From Proteobacteria bacterium UBA7447 (GTDB lineage Bacteria; Pseudomonadota; Gammaproteobacteria; Arenicellales; UBA868), in contig DLPX01000081.1 of the NCBI GenBank assembly GCA_002477475.1, positions 1 through 15,768 of the forward strand: DNA of 15,768 bases. The letters run 5' to 3'. The notes beneath the pieces were generated by a model. The model worked only from the letters and a program-made list of their open reading frames with translations. It was not told where the DNA came from and did not search any database. The translations under genes were made by a program, and so were the position numbers. Shown one piece after another: positions 1-6,722 of this stretch (its first letter is position 1; every line of letters starts with the position of its first letter).

Positions 1-224
1 TCGGCCATGGCACCGAGAATGGGCGCCAAAATGACAATGATCAGGCTCGCGACAGAATTGCCCACCCCAAGATAGAAGGTGCTGTGGGTGAGGGCGACGT
101 CCTGACTCCAGTATTGCTTAAAGAAGATCGGGAAAAATCCGGCCATCACGGTAGTCGCAAAGGCCGAGTTGGCCCAGTCATACAGAGCCCAGGAGACGAT
201 GGGTTTGCGATCCTGTTGAGGCAT
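1..224 (-). CDS. UMF1/Atg22-like MFS transporter (N-terminal part, cut by window edge)
   Basis: Translating the minus strand from the ATG at 224 gives 74 residues that stay open to the window edge. The N-terminus has a short polar stretch, then W-A-L-Y-D-W-A-N-S-A-F followed by A-G-F-F-P-I-F-F-K-Q-Y-W. This is the hallmark start of the UMF1 family of MFS transporters, which is related to Atg22. A second hydrophobic segment (about residues 52-73) ends at a Pro-Ile-Leu-Gly-Ala motif typical of MFS helix 2. The protein should be an inner-membrane carrier; its substrate cannot be told. It is transcribed away from the catabolic operon, so any link with that operon is only positional. Most of the roughly 400-residue family length lies outside the window. 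Family assignment is fairly secure, function is not. Confidence 0.8.
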   Translation of the reverse strand, partial: MPQQDRKPIVSWALYDWANSAFATTVMAGFFPIFFKQYWSQDVALTHSTFYLGVGNSVASLIIVILAPILGAMA

Positions 225-318
225 TGAGAGCTGTTTCGATCTATTTGTCTTAGATGAAGCAATACTCTACCCTGTAAGGCAATAACTGGGCCAGCCATTC
301 AGTCACACTTGCTTGGTA

Positions 319-331
319 GCTGACGATCAGC
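319..331. promoter_or_regulatory. Small palindrome, possible operator in the divergent region
   Basis: GCTGA-CGA-TCAGC is a perfect 5-bp inverted repeat with a 3-base centre. It is flanked by CTTGCT (308-313) and AGCAAG (329-334), which can form a longer imperfect inverted repeat. It lies about 45 bases upstream of the -35 box at 374 and between two divergent genes, a common place for a regulator site. No regulator gene is visible in the window, so assignment as an operator is speculative. Confidence 0.25.
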
Positions 332-373
332 AAGGATTATCGATCCCGTTCAATCTCCAAACACCCTGGTTTA

Positions 374-402
374 TTGACTCGCATTTATAACGTTGATCTA
401 AT
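374..402 (+). promoter_or_regulatory. Sigma70-type promoter of the catabolic operon
   Basis: TTGACT at 374-379 (5 of 6 matches to TTGACA) is followed after exactly 17 bases by TCTAAT at 397-402 (5 of 6 matches to TATAAT). Transcription would start near 408-410. That leaves a leader of about 24 bases before the ATG at 433 but less than 10 before the ATG at 418, which is one reason to prefer 433 as the start of the dioxygenase gene. It is the best promoter-like match I found in the intergenic regions of the window and points into the ten-gene plus-strand block. Confidence 0.6.
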
Positions 403-432
403 CGGTTCTAAGCCTCAATGAGAAACATAGTT

Positions 433-1509
433 ATGGAATCTGGCATCCGGTCGATTGAAGTCAATCCTGCCAAACTCACGATGCTTTTTAAAAAGCAGTT
501 CGACCTTTGTAATGTGAAACCTGGGGAGACAATTGCGATCGTGTCGGATCTTGGAACCCGTCGCGAGTATATCGAGGCAGCTTTTGCTGCCGCAGATGAG
601 ATCGGGGTCGATATCTACGAGATGTGCGTAAACATGATTCCTGGCTGGACTAAAGTCGGTGTCCCTACGATCGGTAAATGTAAAGGGACTCTGGACGCGC
701 TTTTGGCCAGTGACATGATCCTGATTTTTCACGTGCCGCTTTTCGCATCATGGCTCCGAACTGTCATGCAAGAAGGTGTCAGGGTGCAGATGGTTATTGA
801 TGCGCCTGACGACCTGGAGCAATTGCAGTCACCTCCTGGGCTCAAAGAGGCCGTTTTGTATGCTCACGGGGTGTATGAAAATACTCGCGAAATACACGTT
901 ACCAGTGATGCGGGCACTGATCTGCATTACACCCGCGGTGAGTACCCGGTAATGAGCCAATATGGGATGGCCGATGAACCCGGCCGGTTTGATCACTGGG
1001 GGGTAGGACTCATTCATACTTTTCCAGATGAAGGAAGTTCTCGGGGGACGGTAGTAATCCAACCCGGCGACATCGTTATCCTTCCTTATTGTCGTTATGT
1101 TGTGGATGAGATTCGTCTAACTATTGAAGATGGCCACATCACGAGCATTGAAGGAGGGTTAGACGCTGCGTTAATGAGTGAATGGCTGAAAGACGGAGAG
1201 GATTTTGAAGGTGATCTTGACCCTTATGCCGTATCTCATCTTGGCTGGGGAATGAATCCTCAATGTCGTTGGGACTCCATTGCACTATTTGGTGATCTAC
1301 CTGAGCGCAGTCGGGCAGCATCCCGTTGTTTTCCGGGAAATTTCCTGTTTTCGACTGGACCAAATTCTCAGGGAGGAGGCAAGCGCAATACCCGCGGTCA
1401 TTATGATGTACCGATGCGTGAGTGCACCATTACCCTTGATGGACAGTTAGTGGTTGAAAAGGGCCGGTTAGTGGATCCCAAGATGATCGTCCCACGAGTA
1501 CGTCGTTAG
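433..1509 (+). CDS. nicX: NicX-like 2,5-dihydroxypyridine 5,6-dioxygenase
   Basis: Predicted non-haem Fe(II) ring-cleaving dioxygenase of 358 residues; Pseudomonas putida NicX has about 350. NicX opens 2,5-dihydroxypyridine to N-formylmaleamate in the cytoplasm. Stretches closely like NicX as I remember it are E-Y-P-V-x-S-Q-Y-G-x-A-D-E-P-G-R-x-D-H-W (about residues 170-189), S-H-L-G-W-G (268-273), N-F-L-F-S-T-G-P-N (303-311) and G-G-K-R-N-T-x-G-H-Y-D-V-P (315-327). NicX metal ligands H265, H318 and D320 correspond to H269, H323 and D325 here, and the active-site His near position 105 of NicX corresponds to H100. The ATG at 418 is also in frame; I prefer 433 because of promoter spacing and alignment with the NicX N-terminus. 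No clear Shine-Dalgarno supports either. It is first in the operon, 20 bases before the Mo-hydroxylase genes. A related hydroxy-N-heterocycle could be the true substrate. Confidence 0.85.
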   Translation: MESGIRSIEVNPAKLTMLFKKQFDLCNVKPGETIAIVSDLGTRREYIEAAFAAADEIGVDIYEMCVNMIPGWTKVGVPTIGKCKGTLDALLASDMILIFHVPLFASWLRTVMQEGVRVQMVIDAPDDLEQLQSPPGLKEAVLYAHGVYENTREIHVTSDAGTDLHYTRGEYPVMSQYGMADEPGRFDHWGVGLIHTFPDEGSSRGTVVIQPGDIVILPYCRYVVDEIRLTIEDGHITSIEGGLDAALMSEWLKDGEDFEGDLDPYAVSHLGWGMNPQCRWDSIALFGDLPERSRAASRCFPGNFLFSTGPNSQGGGKRNTRGHYDVPMRECTITLDGQLVVEKGRLVDPKMIVPRVRR

Positions 1510-1529
1510 CTCACGGGCAGAGTTCTCTT

Positions 1530-2951
1530 ATGAAGCTGAACGGTCAGTTCGAGATCGACGCATCCCGCGATCTGGTGTTCAAACAGATCATCAATCCGGG
1601 TCTGATGGCAGAGTGCATCCCGGGTTGCGAGGTCATTGAGCGCATTGACTCCACTCGGTATCGGGCAGTAGTCGTGGTGGGAATGGGAGTGGTCAAGGCT
1701 CGGTTTGATCTTGTTGTAGCAATTACCAGCGAAGACCCGCCGTTCGAGGTTCGATCACAGACCACCGGTGTCGAAGGCGCTCGCGCCAGTTCTCTAGTAG
1801 CTGAAAATCGAGTGTGGTTAACAGACTTGGGCGACTCTAAGACCCGCGTCGAGTATGAGTCCGAGGTGAATGTTACTGGAAGGCTTGGAAAGTTCGGGCT
1901 TGGTGTAATGCGCAAGTATCTCGAAAAGATAGGAGTGCGATTTGCCGAAAACTTTAAGGCGGGGATTCTCTCGGCAGATATCGAAGTTATTCCGCACAAA
2001 ACTCATGAAGAAGAGTCAACACCCATCCAGTCTGATCCTGAGCTGCTGGAAACAACCCCGACAGCACATCCGATTCCAGAAAATTTTGAGACTCAGGAGC
2101 AAAATAGTTCGGTTTGCTTTCCCGAGACCGTGGAAGACGCTGTTCGCCTGCTCATGGATGAAGTCCACAGTTTTCCGCTAGCTGGCGGAGCGACTTTAGT
2201 CGCGATGCGGAATGCGGGTCTGGTTAGGGTAGAAAAATATATCTGCCTTGAGCGAATTGAGACATTGCATGGAATTTCCGTTCAAGACGACGGAAGGATT
2301 CGGATCGGTGCGATGACTCGCCATTACGAAGTCGCAGACTCGACAGTGCTGACGGGCAATCTCGCGGTAATCCGTCAGGCAGCAGCCGCAATTGCAAATA
2401 TGCCTGTCCGAAACATGGGTACCATGGGCGGCGCGCTCGCGCATGCGGATCCGGCAGCGGATTACCTGGCCGCACTGGCTGTAGTTGATGCAGAGATTGA
2501 ATTGTTTGGGCCACGCGGAGCACGAACTGTTGGAATTGGGGAATGGATACTGAACTGGTACGAGACTTGTTTGAACTCCGATGAGCTAATCAAGGCAATA
2601 CATTTGCCACCGCCAGCCGAGAGCTATTCTTCTTACCGCAAGGTGGCGCGCGTTTCTGGTGATTACGCAGTTGCGACATGCGCGATATCTGTCGAGGCTC
2701 ATCACCAGCAGGTTCGTATTGCCATTGGAGGCTGTGGCCCCGCCCCGTTACGAGACCCCGATCACGAGTTCGTATTACGGGGTGAATCTCTCATCGATGA
2801 TGAATTACAGAGTTTGGTGAAAAATTTGATCACTCGAGCAGACCCTATTGATGATGTTCGGGGCAGTGCTGAATATCGTATCAGGCTGATCCCGAGACTG
2901 GCGCAAGACGCGGTGACTGGCCTCTTAGAGGCCCAAGCGAGTAGTTCATGA
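1530..2951 (+). CDS. CoxG-like SRPBCC domain fused to FAD subunit of a molybdenum hydroxylase
   Basis: A 473-residue two-domain protein. Residues 1-147 are a CoxG-like SRPBCC/START domain: M-K-L-N-G-Q-F-x-I start, C-I-P-G-C-E at 29-34, then a G-x-V-K-A-R-F-D strand. A Pro/Glu-rich, low-hydrophobicity linker follows (about 148-193). Residues 195-473 are the FAD-binding subunit of the xanthine dehydrogenase/CO dehydrogenase medium-subunit family: L-A-G-G-A-T at 217-222, the FAD-contacting R-N-M-G-T-M-G-G-A-L-A-H-A-D-P at 294-308, and I-G-G-C-G-P-A-P-L-R at 399-408 in the C-terminal domain. FAD would pass electrons from the Fe-S subunit to an outside acceptor. CoxG is normally a separate protein that ties CO dehydrogenase to the membrane and quinone; here its C-terminal anchor is replaced by the flavoprotein. 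The reading frame is continuous across the junction. The stop overlaps the next gene as ATGA. Confidence 0.88.
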   Translation: MKLNGQFEIDASRDLVFKQIINPGLMAECIPGCEVIERIDSTRYRAVVVVGMGVVKARFDLVVAITSEDPPFEVRSQTTGVEGARASSLVAENRVWLTDLGDSKTRVEYESEVNVTGRLGKFGLGVMRKYLEKIGVRFAENFKAGILSADIEVIPHKTHEEESTPIQSDPELLETTPTAHPIPENFETQEQNSSVCFPETVEDAVRLLMDEVHSFPLAGGATLVAMRNAGLVRVEKYICLERIETLHGISVQDDGRIRIGAMTRHYEVADSTVLTGNLAVIRQAAAAIANMPVRNMGTMGGALAHADPAADYLAALAVVDAEIELFGPRGARTVGIGEWILNWYETCLNSDELIKAIHLPPPAESYSSYRKVARVSGDYAVATCAISVEAHHQQVRIAIGGCGPAPLRDPDHEFVLRGESLIDDELQSLVKNLITRADPIDDVRGSAEYRIRLIPRLAQDAVTGLLEAQASSS

Positions 2952-3442
2952 AGAACACCTATTTTTCATTGCTGGTGAATGATAGAAAGCGCGAGTTTAT
3001 TGCAGAGTCGGACGCCACACTTTTGACTGTCTTAAGAGACTCGCTTGGAATAACCAGTCCGAAGCGAGGTTGTAATCAGGGCGTATGTGGCTCTTGCACC
3101 GTTTTGGTTAACGATCGACCACAACGGGCTTGTTTGACGTTGGCTGCAACCTGCCAAGACAAGCGGGTAACGACTATTGAGGGATTTGCGGGCGATTCGT
3201 TGATGACGGCTCTTCAAGATCAGTTTCAGCGCTGCGGAGCAGTTCAGTGTGGATTTTGTACCTCGGGCGTTTTGATCTCCGCGTATAAACTGCTTTGCGA
3301 ATTACCAGAAGCTACCGCAAAAGAGGTCAAGGCGAATTTGTCGGGCAATATCTGCCGTTGCACGGGGTATCAGAAGATCCTGGACGGGGTCCTGAAAGCT
3401 GCTGAAGAACGCCGGTCCGAGAGACAGTCAGAGAGAGATTGA
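2948..3442 (+). CDS. 2Fe-2S subunit of molybdenum hydroxylase (CoxS/NicA-like)
   Basis: A 164-residue iron-sulfur subunit of normal family length. The N-terminal plant-ferredoxin-like domain binds the first [2Fe-2S] cluster through C42, C47, C50 and C62 (G-C-N-Q-G-V-C-G-S-C). The C-terminal helical domain binds the second cluster through C101, C104, C136 and C138 (Q-C-G-F-C and I-C-R-C-T-G-Y). Q100, next to C101, belongs to the conserved Q-C-G-F-C segment that approaches the Mo cofactor. It carries electrons from the Mo centre to the FAD subunit encoded upstream. Its ATG overlaps the preceding stop (ATGA), which implies translational coupling. The last 12 residues are highly charged and may be disordered. 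The assignment is secure at family level. Confidence 0.95.
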   Translation: MKNTYFSLLVNDRKREFIAESDATLLTVLRDSLGITSPKRGCNQGVCGSCTVLVNDRPQRACLTLAATCQDKRVTTIEGFAGDSLMTALQDQFQRCGAVQCGFCTSGVLISAYKLLCELPEATAKEVKANLSGNICRCTGYQKILDGVLKAAEERRSERQSERD

Positions 3443-3444
3443 AG

Positions 3445-5769
3445 ATGGAGCAAGGCTATTCACTCGGAGGCGTAGGTCAGTCCGTTCCGAAGCTTGAGAA
3501 TCAGGAAAAAGTGCGGGGTGAGGCGGAATACATCGCTGACATGGTTTTGCCCAACATGGCTCACGCAGCAGTACTTGGCAGCCCTCATCCGCATGCCCGC
3601 ATAGTCAGTTACGATCTAAGCGAAGCGAAGGCTGCTCCAGGCGTGGTTGCGATCCTTACTGGAGAAGACATCGGTGATGGCCGAATGGGCGCTTTTATCA
3701 AGGACGAACACGCGATTGCAAAAAACCGTGTTCGCTATGTCGGAGAACCGGTCGCGGCGGTTGCAGCGGAGACCGAGAGGCAAGCCCAGGCTGCCGTCGC
3801 TCTCATAAAGATCGAGTACGAGGTTTTGCCTTCAGTACTTTCGCCTGCTGAAGGTCTTGCTGAGGGTGCGGTGCTACTGCATCCGGAAGTCGAGGACTAC
3901 ATAACGGTATTTGATTCGGGATCGAAGGGAAATCTGGTTTCGCGTACTGAGTTTTCCGAGGGAGATCCGGACCAAGCTTTCTCCAAGGCTGAAATAATTG
4001 TTGAGGGCACCTATACCACTCAAGCACAGGCGCACGTTTCAATCGAGCCGTGTGGTGCGCTCGCAGACATGGACGGCAACGGCAAGATCAGATTGTGGTC
4101 AGCTAATCAGTCAGTTTTTCGTGTCCAAGCTAACGTTTGTGAATCCCTCGAGTTGCCGATGTCAAGAGTGCGCTCGATGACGCCACGAATTGGTGCTGGC
4201 TTCGGTAACAAGATGGAGCCCCACATCCAGCCTATAACGGTGGCCTTGGCGATGAAGTGTCGCCGACCAGTCAAGCTTATTTTGTCTCGAGAGGAAGACT
4301 TCGAGATAGTGAGAGCTAGACATCCATTCCAAATTTATATGAAGACGGGCGCGATGAAAGATGGCACTTTAGTCGCACGCTTCTGCGAGGTCTTGTCTGA
4401 TTGTGGAGCTTATGCCGACGATAGTCCTGGGGTGCTGGGATACAGCCTTCTTATGGCCAGAGGCCCGTACAACATTGCCAACGTCCGTTGTGAGGGAAAG
4501 TTGGTTTACACCAACAAAATCCGATTCGGCGCATTTCGAGGATTCGGTAATCCCCAAGTGACATTTGCAGGAGAACAACAGATCGATGAAATCGCCAAAC
4601 GGACCGGAATAGATCCGATTGAAGTTCGAAGGCGAAATATTCTCTCAGAAGGAGATCCTTGGTTTCTGGGTCAGGAGGTTCGTTCGTCAGGGCTAAAAAG
4701 TTGTATTAACGCGGTCGAGGAAGCATCCGAGTGGAAGAAAAATAGTGGTTCAGTGGGCTCAGGCGGAGGTTGTCGCAAGGCCCTTGGCATGGCAATTACG
4801 GCCCACATCTCCGGTTTGCTCTCGACGGGCGCGATCGTTCGCTTATTGGAGGACGGATGTGTGGTTCTCAATACCGGAGCGGTAGACATCGGACAAGGCT
4901 CAGATACAGTGCTAGCCCAAATCTGTGCGGAAACTTTGAAGATGCCGCTTGATCAGATTACGGTTGCCAGCCCGGATACAGATGGATCACCCTATAACTG
5001 GGGAACGACCGCCAGCAGGGTCACCTACACGACTGGCAGAGCTGTGAATGACGCAGCAGAAAAAGTTGCCAACAAAATCAAGCAGCACGCGGCAGAAATC
5101 TTCGACTGTAACGTTGAGAAGGTAGAGCTTCGCGAAGGCGGACAAGTAGGGATAGTGGGCTCCACAGAAGTTCTGCCATTTGCCGCAATTTCGGGTAGAG
5201 CACATTGGGCAGTGGGCGGTCCAATTATCGGAGAAGCATCGGTTTGCTACGAGAGAGCTACGGCAGACCCTAAACGAGCCGTGGTGTTGGGTCTCCCCTT
5301 TCCTCGCATAGGTGTGATGAGTTTTGGTGCTTTGGTAGTCGAAGTAGAGATCGATGAGATTACAGGGCATGTCCGTGTCTCCAGGGCTTGGTCGGCACTT
5401 GATGTGGGACGTGCAATTAACCCCACGCTCGTTGAAGTGCAGATAGAAGGCGCCTTGGTCCAAGGGTTAGGGTATGCCCTATTCGAGGAGATGGTTTGGG
5501 ACAGCGGGCGCTTATCCAATCCAACTCTAATGGATTACAAAGTGCCCACCATTGTTGAAATGCCCGATGTGATTGAGTCCATCATCGTGGAATCGCCAGA
5601 ACCGGATGGACCGTTCGGTGCCAAGGGCGCGGGCGAAATTGGCATCAACGCTGTAGCAGCAGCTATCGCGAACGCGATCAATCAGGCGACAGGTGCGCGA
5701 CATTATCACTTGCCAATGACCTCTGAGCGGGTTCTCAATGGTCTCCTCTCCAGTGAACCGCACCGTTGA
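3445..5769 (+). CDS. Molybdenum-binding catalytic subunit of hydroxylase (xanthine dehydrogenase family)
   Basis: A 774-residue large subunit with the a/b-hammerhead domain (about 16-130) and the two Mo-cofactor-binding domains. Visible motifs are G-A-G-F-G-N-K (251-257), the active-site loop G-A-F-R-G-F-G-N-P-Q (362-371), G-Q-G-S-D-T (483-488) and G-A-K-G-A-G-E (725-731), whose final E731 is the expected catalytic base for hydroxylation with water. The loop is the GAFRGFG type used by hydroxylases of aromatic heterocycles and aldehydes. It is neither the AYxCSFR of form I CO dehydrogenase nor the AYRGAGR of form II, so CO oxidation is unlikely. The cofactor is probably molybdopterin cytosine dinucleotide. 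I start at ATG 3445 because GAGAGA at 3431-3436 is well spaced; a TTG at 3439 overlapping the previous stop is possible. With NicX next door, a hydroxypyridine is the favoured substrate. Confidence 0.93.
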   Translation: MEQGYSLGGVGQSVPKLENQEKVRGEAEYIADMVLPNMAHAAVLGSPHPHARIVSYDLSEAKAAPGVVAILTGEDIGDGRMGAFIKDEHAIAKNRVRYVGEPVAAVAAETERQAQAAVALIKIEYEVLPSVLSPAEGLAEGAVLLHPEVEDYITVFDSGSKGNLVSRTEFSEGDPDQAFSKAEIIVEGTYTTQAQAHVSIEPCGALADMDGNGKIRLWSANQSVFRVQANVCESLELPMSRVRSMTPRIGAGFGNKMEPHIQPITVALAMKCRRPVKLILSREEDFEIVRARHPFQIYMKTGAMKDGTLVARFCEVLSDCGAYADDSPGVLGYSLLMARGPYNIANVRCEGKLVYTNKIRFGAFRGFGNPQVTFAGEQQIDEIAKRTGIDPIEVRRRNILSEGDPWFLGQEVRSSGLKSCINAVEEASEWKKNSGSVGSGGGCRKALGMAITAHISGLLSTGAIVRLLEDGCVVLNTGAVDIGQGSDTVLAQICAETLKMPLDQITVASPDTDGSPYNWGTTASRVTYTTGRAVNDAAEKVANKIKQHAAEIFDCNVEKVELREGGQVGIVGSTEVLPFAAISGRAHWAVGGPIIGEASVCYERATADPKRAVVLGLPFPRIGVMSFGALVVEVEIDEITGHVRVSRAWSALDVGRAINPTLVEVQIEGALVQGLGYALFEEMVWDSGRLSNPTLMDYKVPTIVEMPDVIESIIVESPEPDGPFGAKGAGEIGINAVAAAIANAINQATGARHYHLPMTSERVLNGLLSSEPHR

Positions 5770-6599
5770 AGATTGAGAGTTATCCACCCCAAGAACCCTT
5801 GACAGAGATTGGGGCTCGCTACCATGAGCGGGTCCTCGGGATGCAGACTCCTAGTGAAGGCAAGGAGTTGCAGTACGGCGACAACCCTTATCAGTCTATA
5901 GCCATTTTTCCGGCGGATACGCCAAATGGAAATGTCCTTTGTTTTATGCACGGCGGCGGGTGGACAAATGGATATAAAGAGTGGATGAACTTCATGGCGC
6001 CTTCAGTCAATCGTTGTAACACAACGTTTGTCAGCATAGGCTATCGGTTAGCGCCTGACCATTTGTATCCAACAGGTTTTGAAGACTGTTGCGATGCTCT
6101 TGAAACGCTCTTTGGAAATATTGCGGACTTTGGAGGCGATCCAGGTCGACTCTTTATTGGCGGCCACTCTGCTGGCGGCCACTATGCTGCATTAATGGGT
6201 CTCAGAACCGACTGGATTTTTCGAAGGAACTTGCCCGGGGATCTGGTGAAAGGTGTATTACCGGTTTCCGGTACATTTGAATTTGGAAGAGGCTCTGGTC
6301 TCTCGATGAGGCCGCGTTTTCTGGGTCCCCCGGAAATGGGCCACGACAAGGCTGCAACGCCAATAAATCATTTGCACTCGGGAGCCCCCCCTTTTCTGGT
6401 TGCCTGGGGTGAGAACGATTTTCCCCACCTAGCCCGACAAGGGGAAGATTTTGCCAAGGCACTCCTGTCGCATAACATCGATGTAACTACGCTGATCCTA
6501 AAAGATTGCGATCATCTCGGTGCGAGTTACGCGGCCGGAGAGATAGACGGCGCTTGGATATCGTCAGCTACAAAATTCATGAACGCGCATGCCGATTAG
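5766..6599 (+). CDS. Alpha/beta hydrolase, arylformamidase-like; possible N-formylmaleamate deformylase
   Basis: A 277-residue serine hydrolase of the HGGGW class, like arylformamidase/kynurenine formamidase and related esterases. H-G-G-G-W at 62-66 forms the oxyanion hole and G-H-S-A-G-G at 133-138 gives nucleophile S135. D218 (G-E-N-D) and H250 (C-D-H-L-G) complete the likely triad. There is no signal peptide, so it is cytoplasmic. NicX produces N-formylmaleamate, which in the nic pathway is hydrolysed by NicD, also an alpha/beta hydrolase but of a different subgroup. A formamidase-like enzyme directly after the Mo hydroxylase fits the same step here (inference). Start codon: TTG at 5766 overlaps the previous stop; the first in-frame ATG (5841) would remove 25 residues that look like the family N-terminus, and an ATT at 5772 is an odd alternative. 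A simple carboxylesterase role cannot be excluded. Confidence 0.85.
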   Translation: MKIESYPPQEPLTEIGARYHERVLGMQTPSEGKELQYGDNPYQSIAIFPADTPNGNVLCFMHGGGWTNGYKEWMNFMAPSVNRCNTTFVSIGYRLAPDHLYPTGFEDCCDALETLFGNIADFGGDPGRLFIGGHSAGGHYAALMGLRTDWIFRRNLPGDLVKGVLPVSGTFEFGRGSGLSMRPRFLGPPEMGHDKAATPINHLHSGAPPFLVAWGENDFPHLARQGEDFAKALLSHNIDVTTLILKDCDHLGASYAAGEIDGAWISSATKFMNAHAD

Positions 6600-6706
6600 C
6601 CCAAGAAAGGGCAATCGATACTGACTTCCATCTGTAGTTGCTCTGTCGATTGTGAAAACGTGATACCTTATTGTTGTTGCAAAAGGTGTTAAGAACCAAA
6701 ACGCAC

Positions 6707-6718
6707 AAGAGGAGGAAG
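6707..6718 (+). promoter_or_regulatory. Strong ribosome binding site setting a GTG start
   Basis: AAGAGGAGGAAG contains AGGAGG at 6710-6715, seven bases before GTG at 6723. It is the strongest Shine-Dalgarno in the block and fixes the non-ATG start of the binding-protein gene, whose translation from there begins with a proper signal peptide. It suggests that the binding protein is made in larger amounts than its neighbours. Confidence 0.75.
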
Positions 6719-6722
6719 AAAA

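Noticed and set aside
1530..5769. Aerobic CO dehydrogenase
   Set aside because: Order and CoxG domain are suggestive, but the Mo-subunit active-site loop is GAFRGFG, without the form I Cys or the form II AYRGAGR motif.
6600..6722. Separate promoter for the transporter genes (for example TTGCTC at 6638 with GATACC at 6662)
   Set aside because: The -35 and -10 matches are poor and the spacer is 18 bases; the gap could hold a promoter but the sequence alone does not support one.
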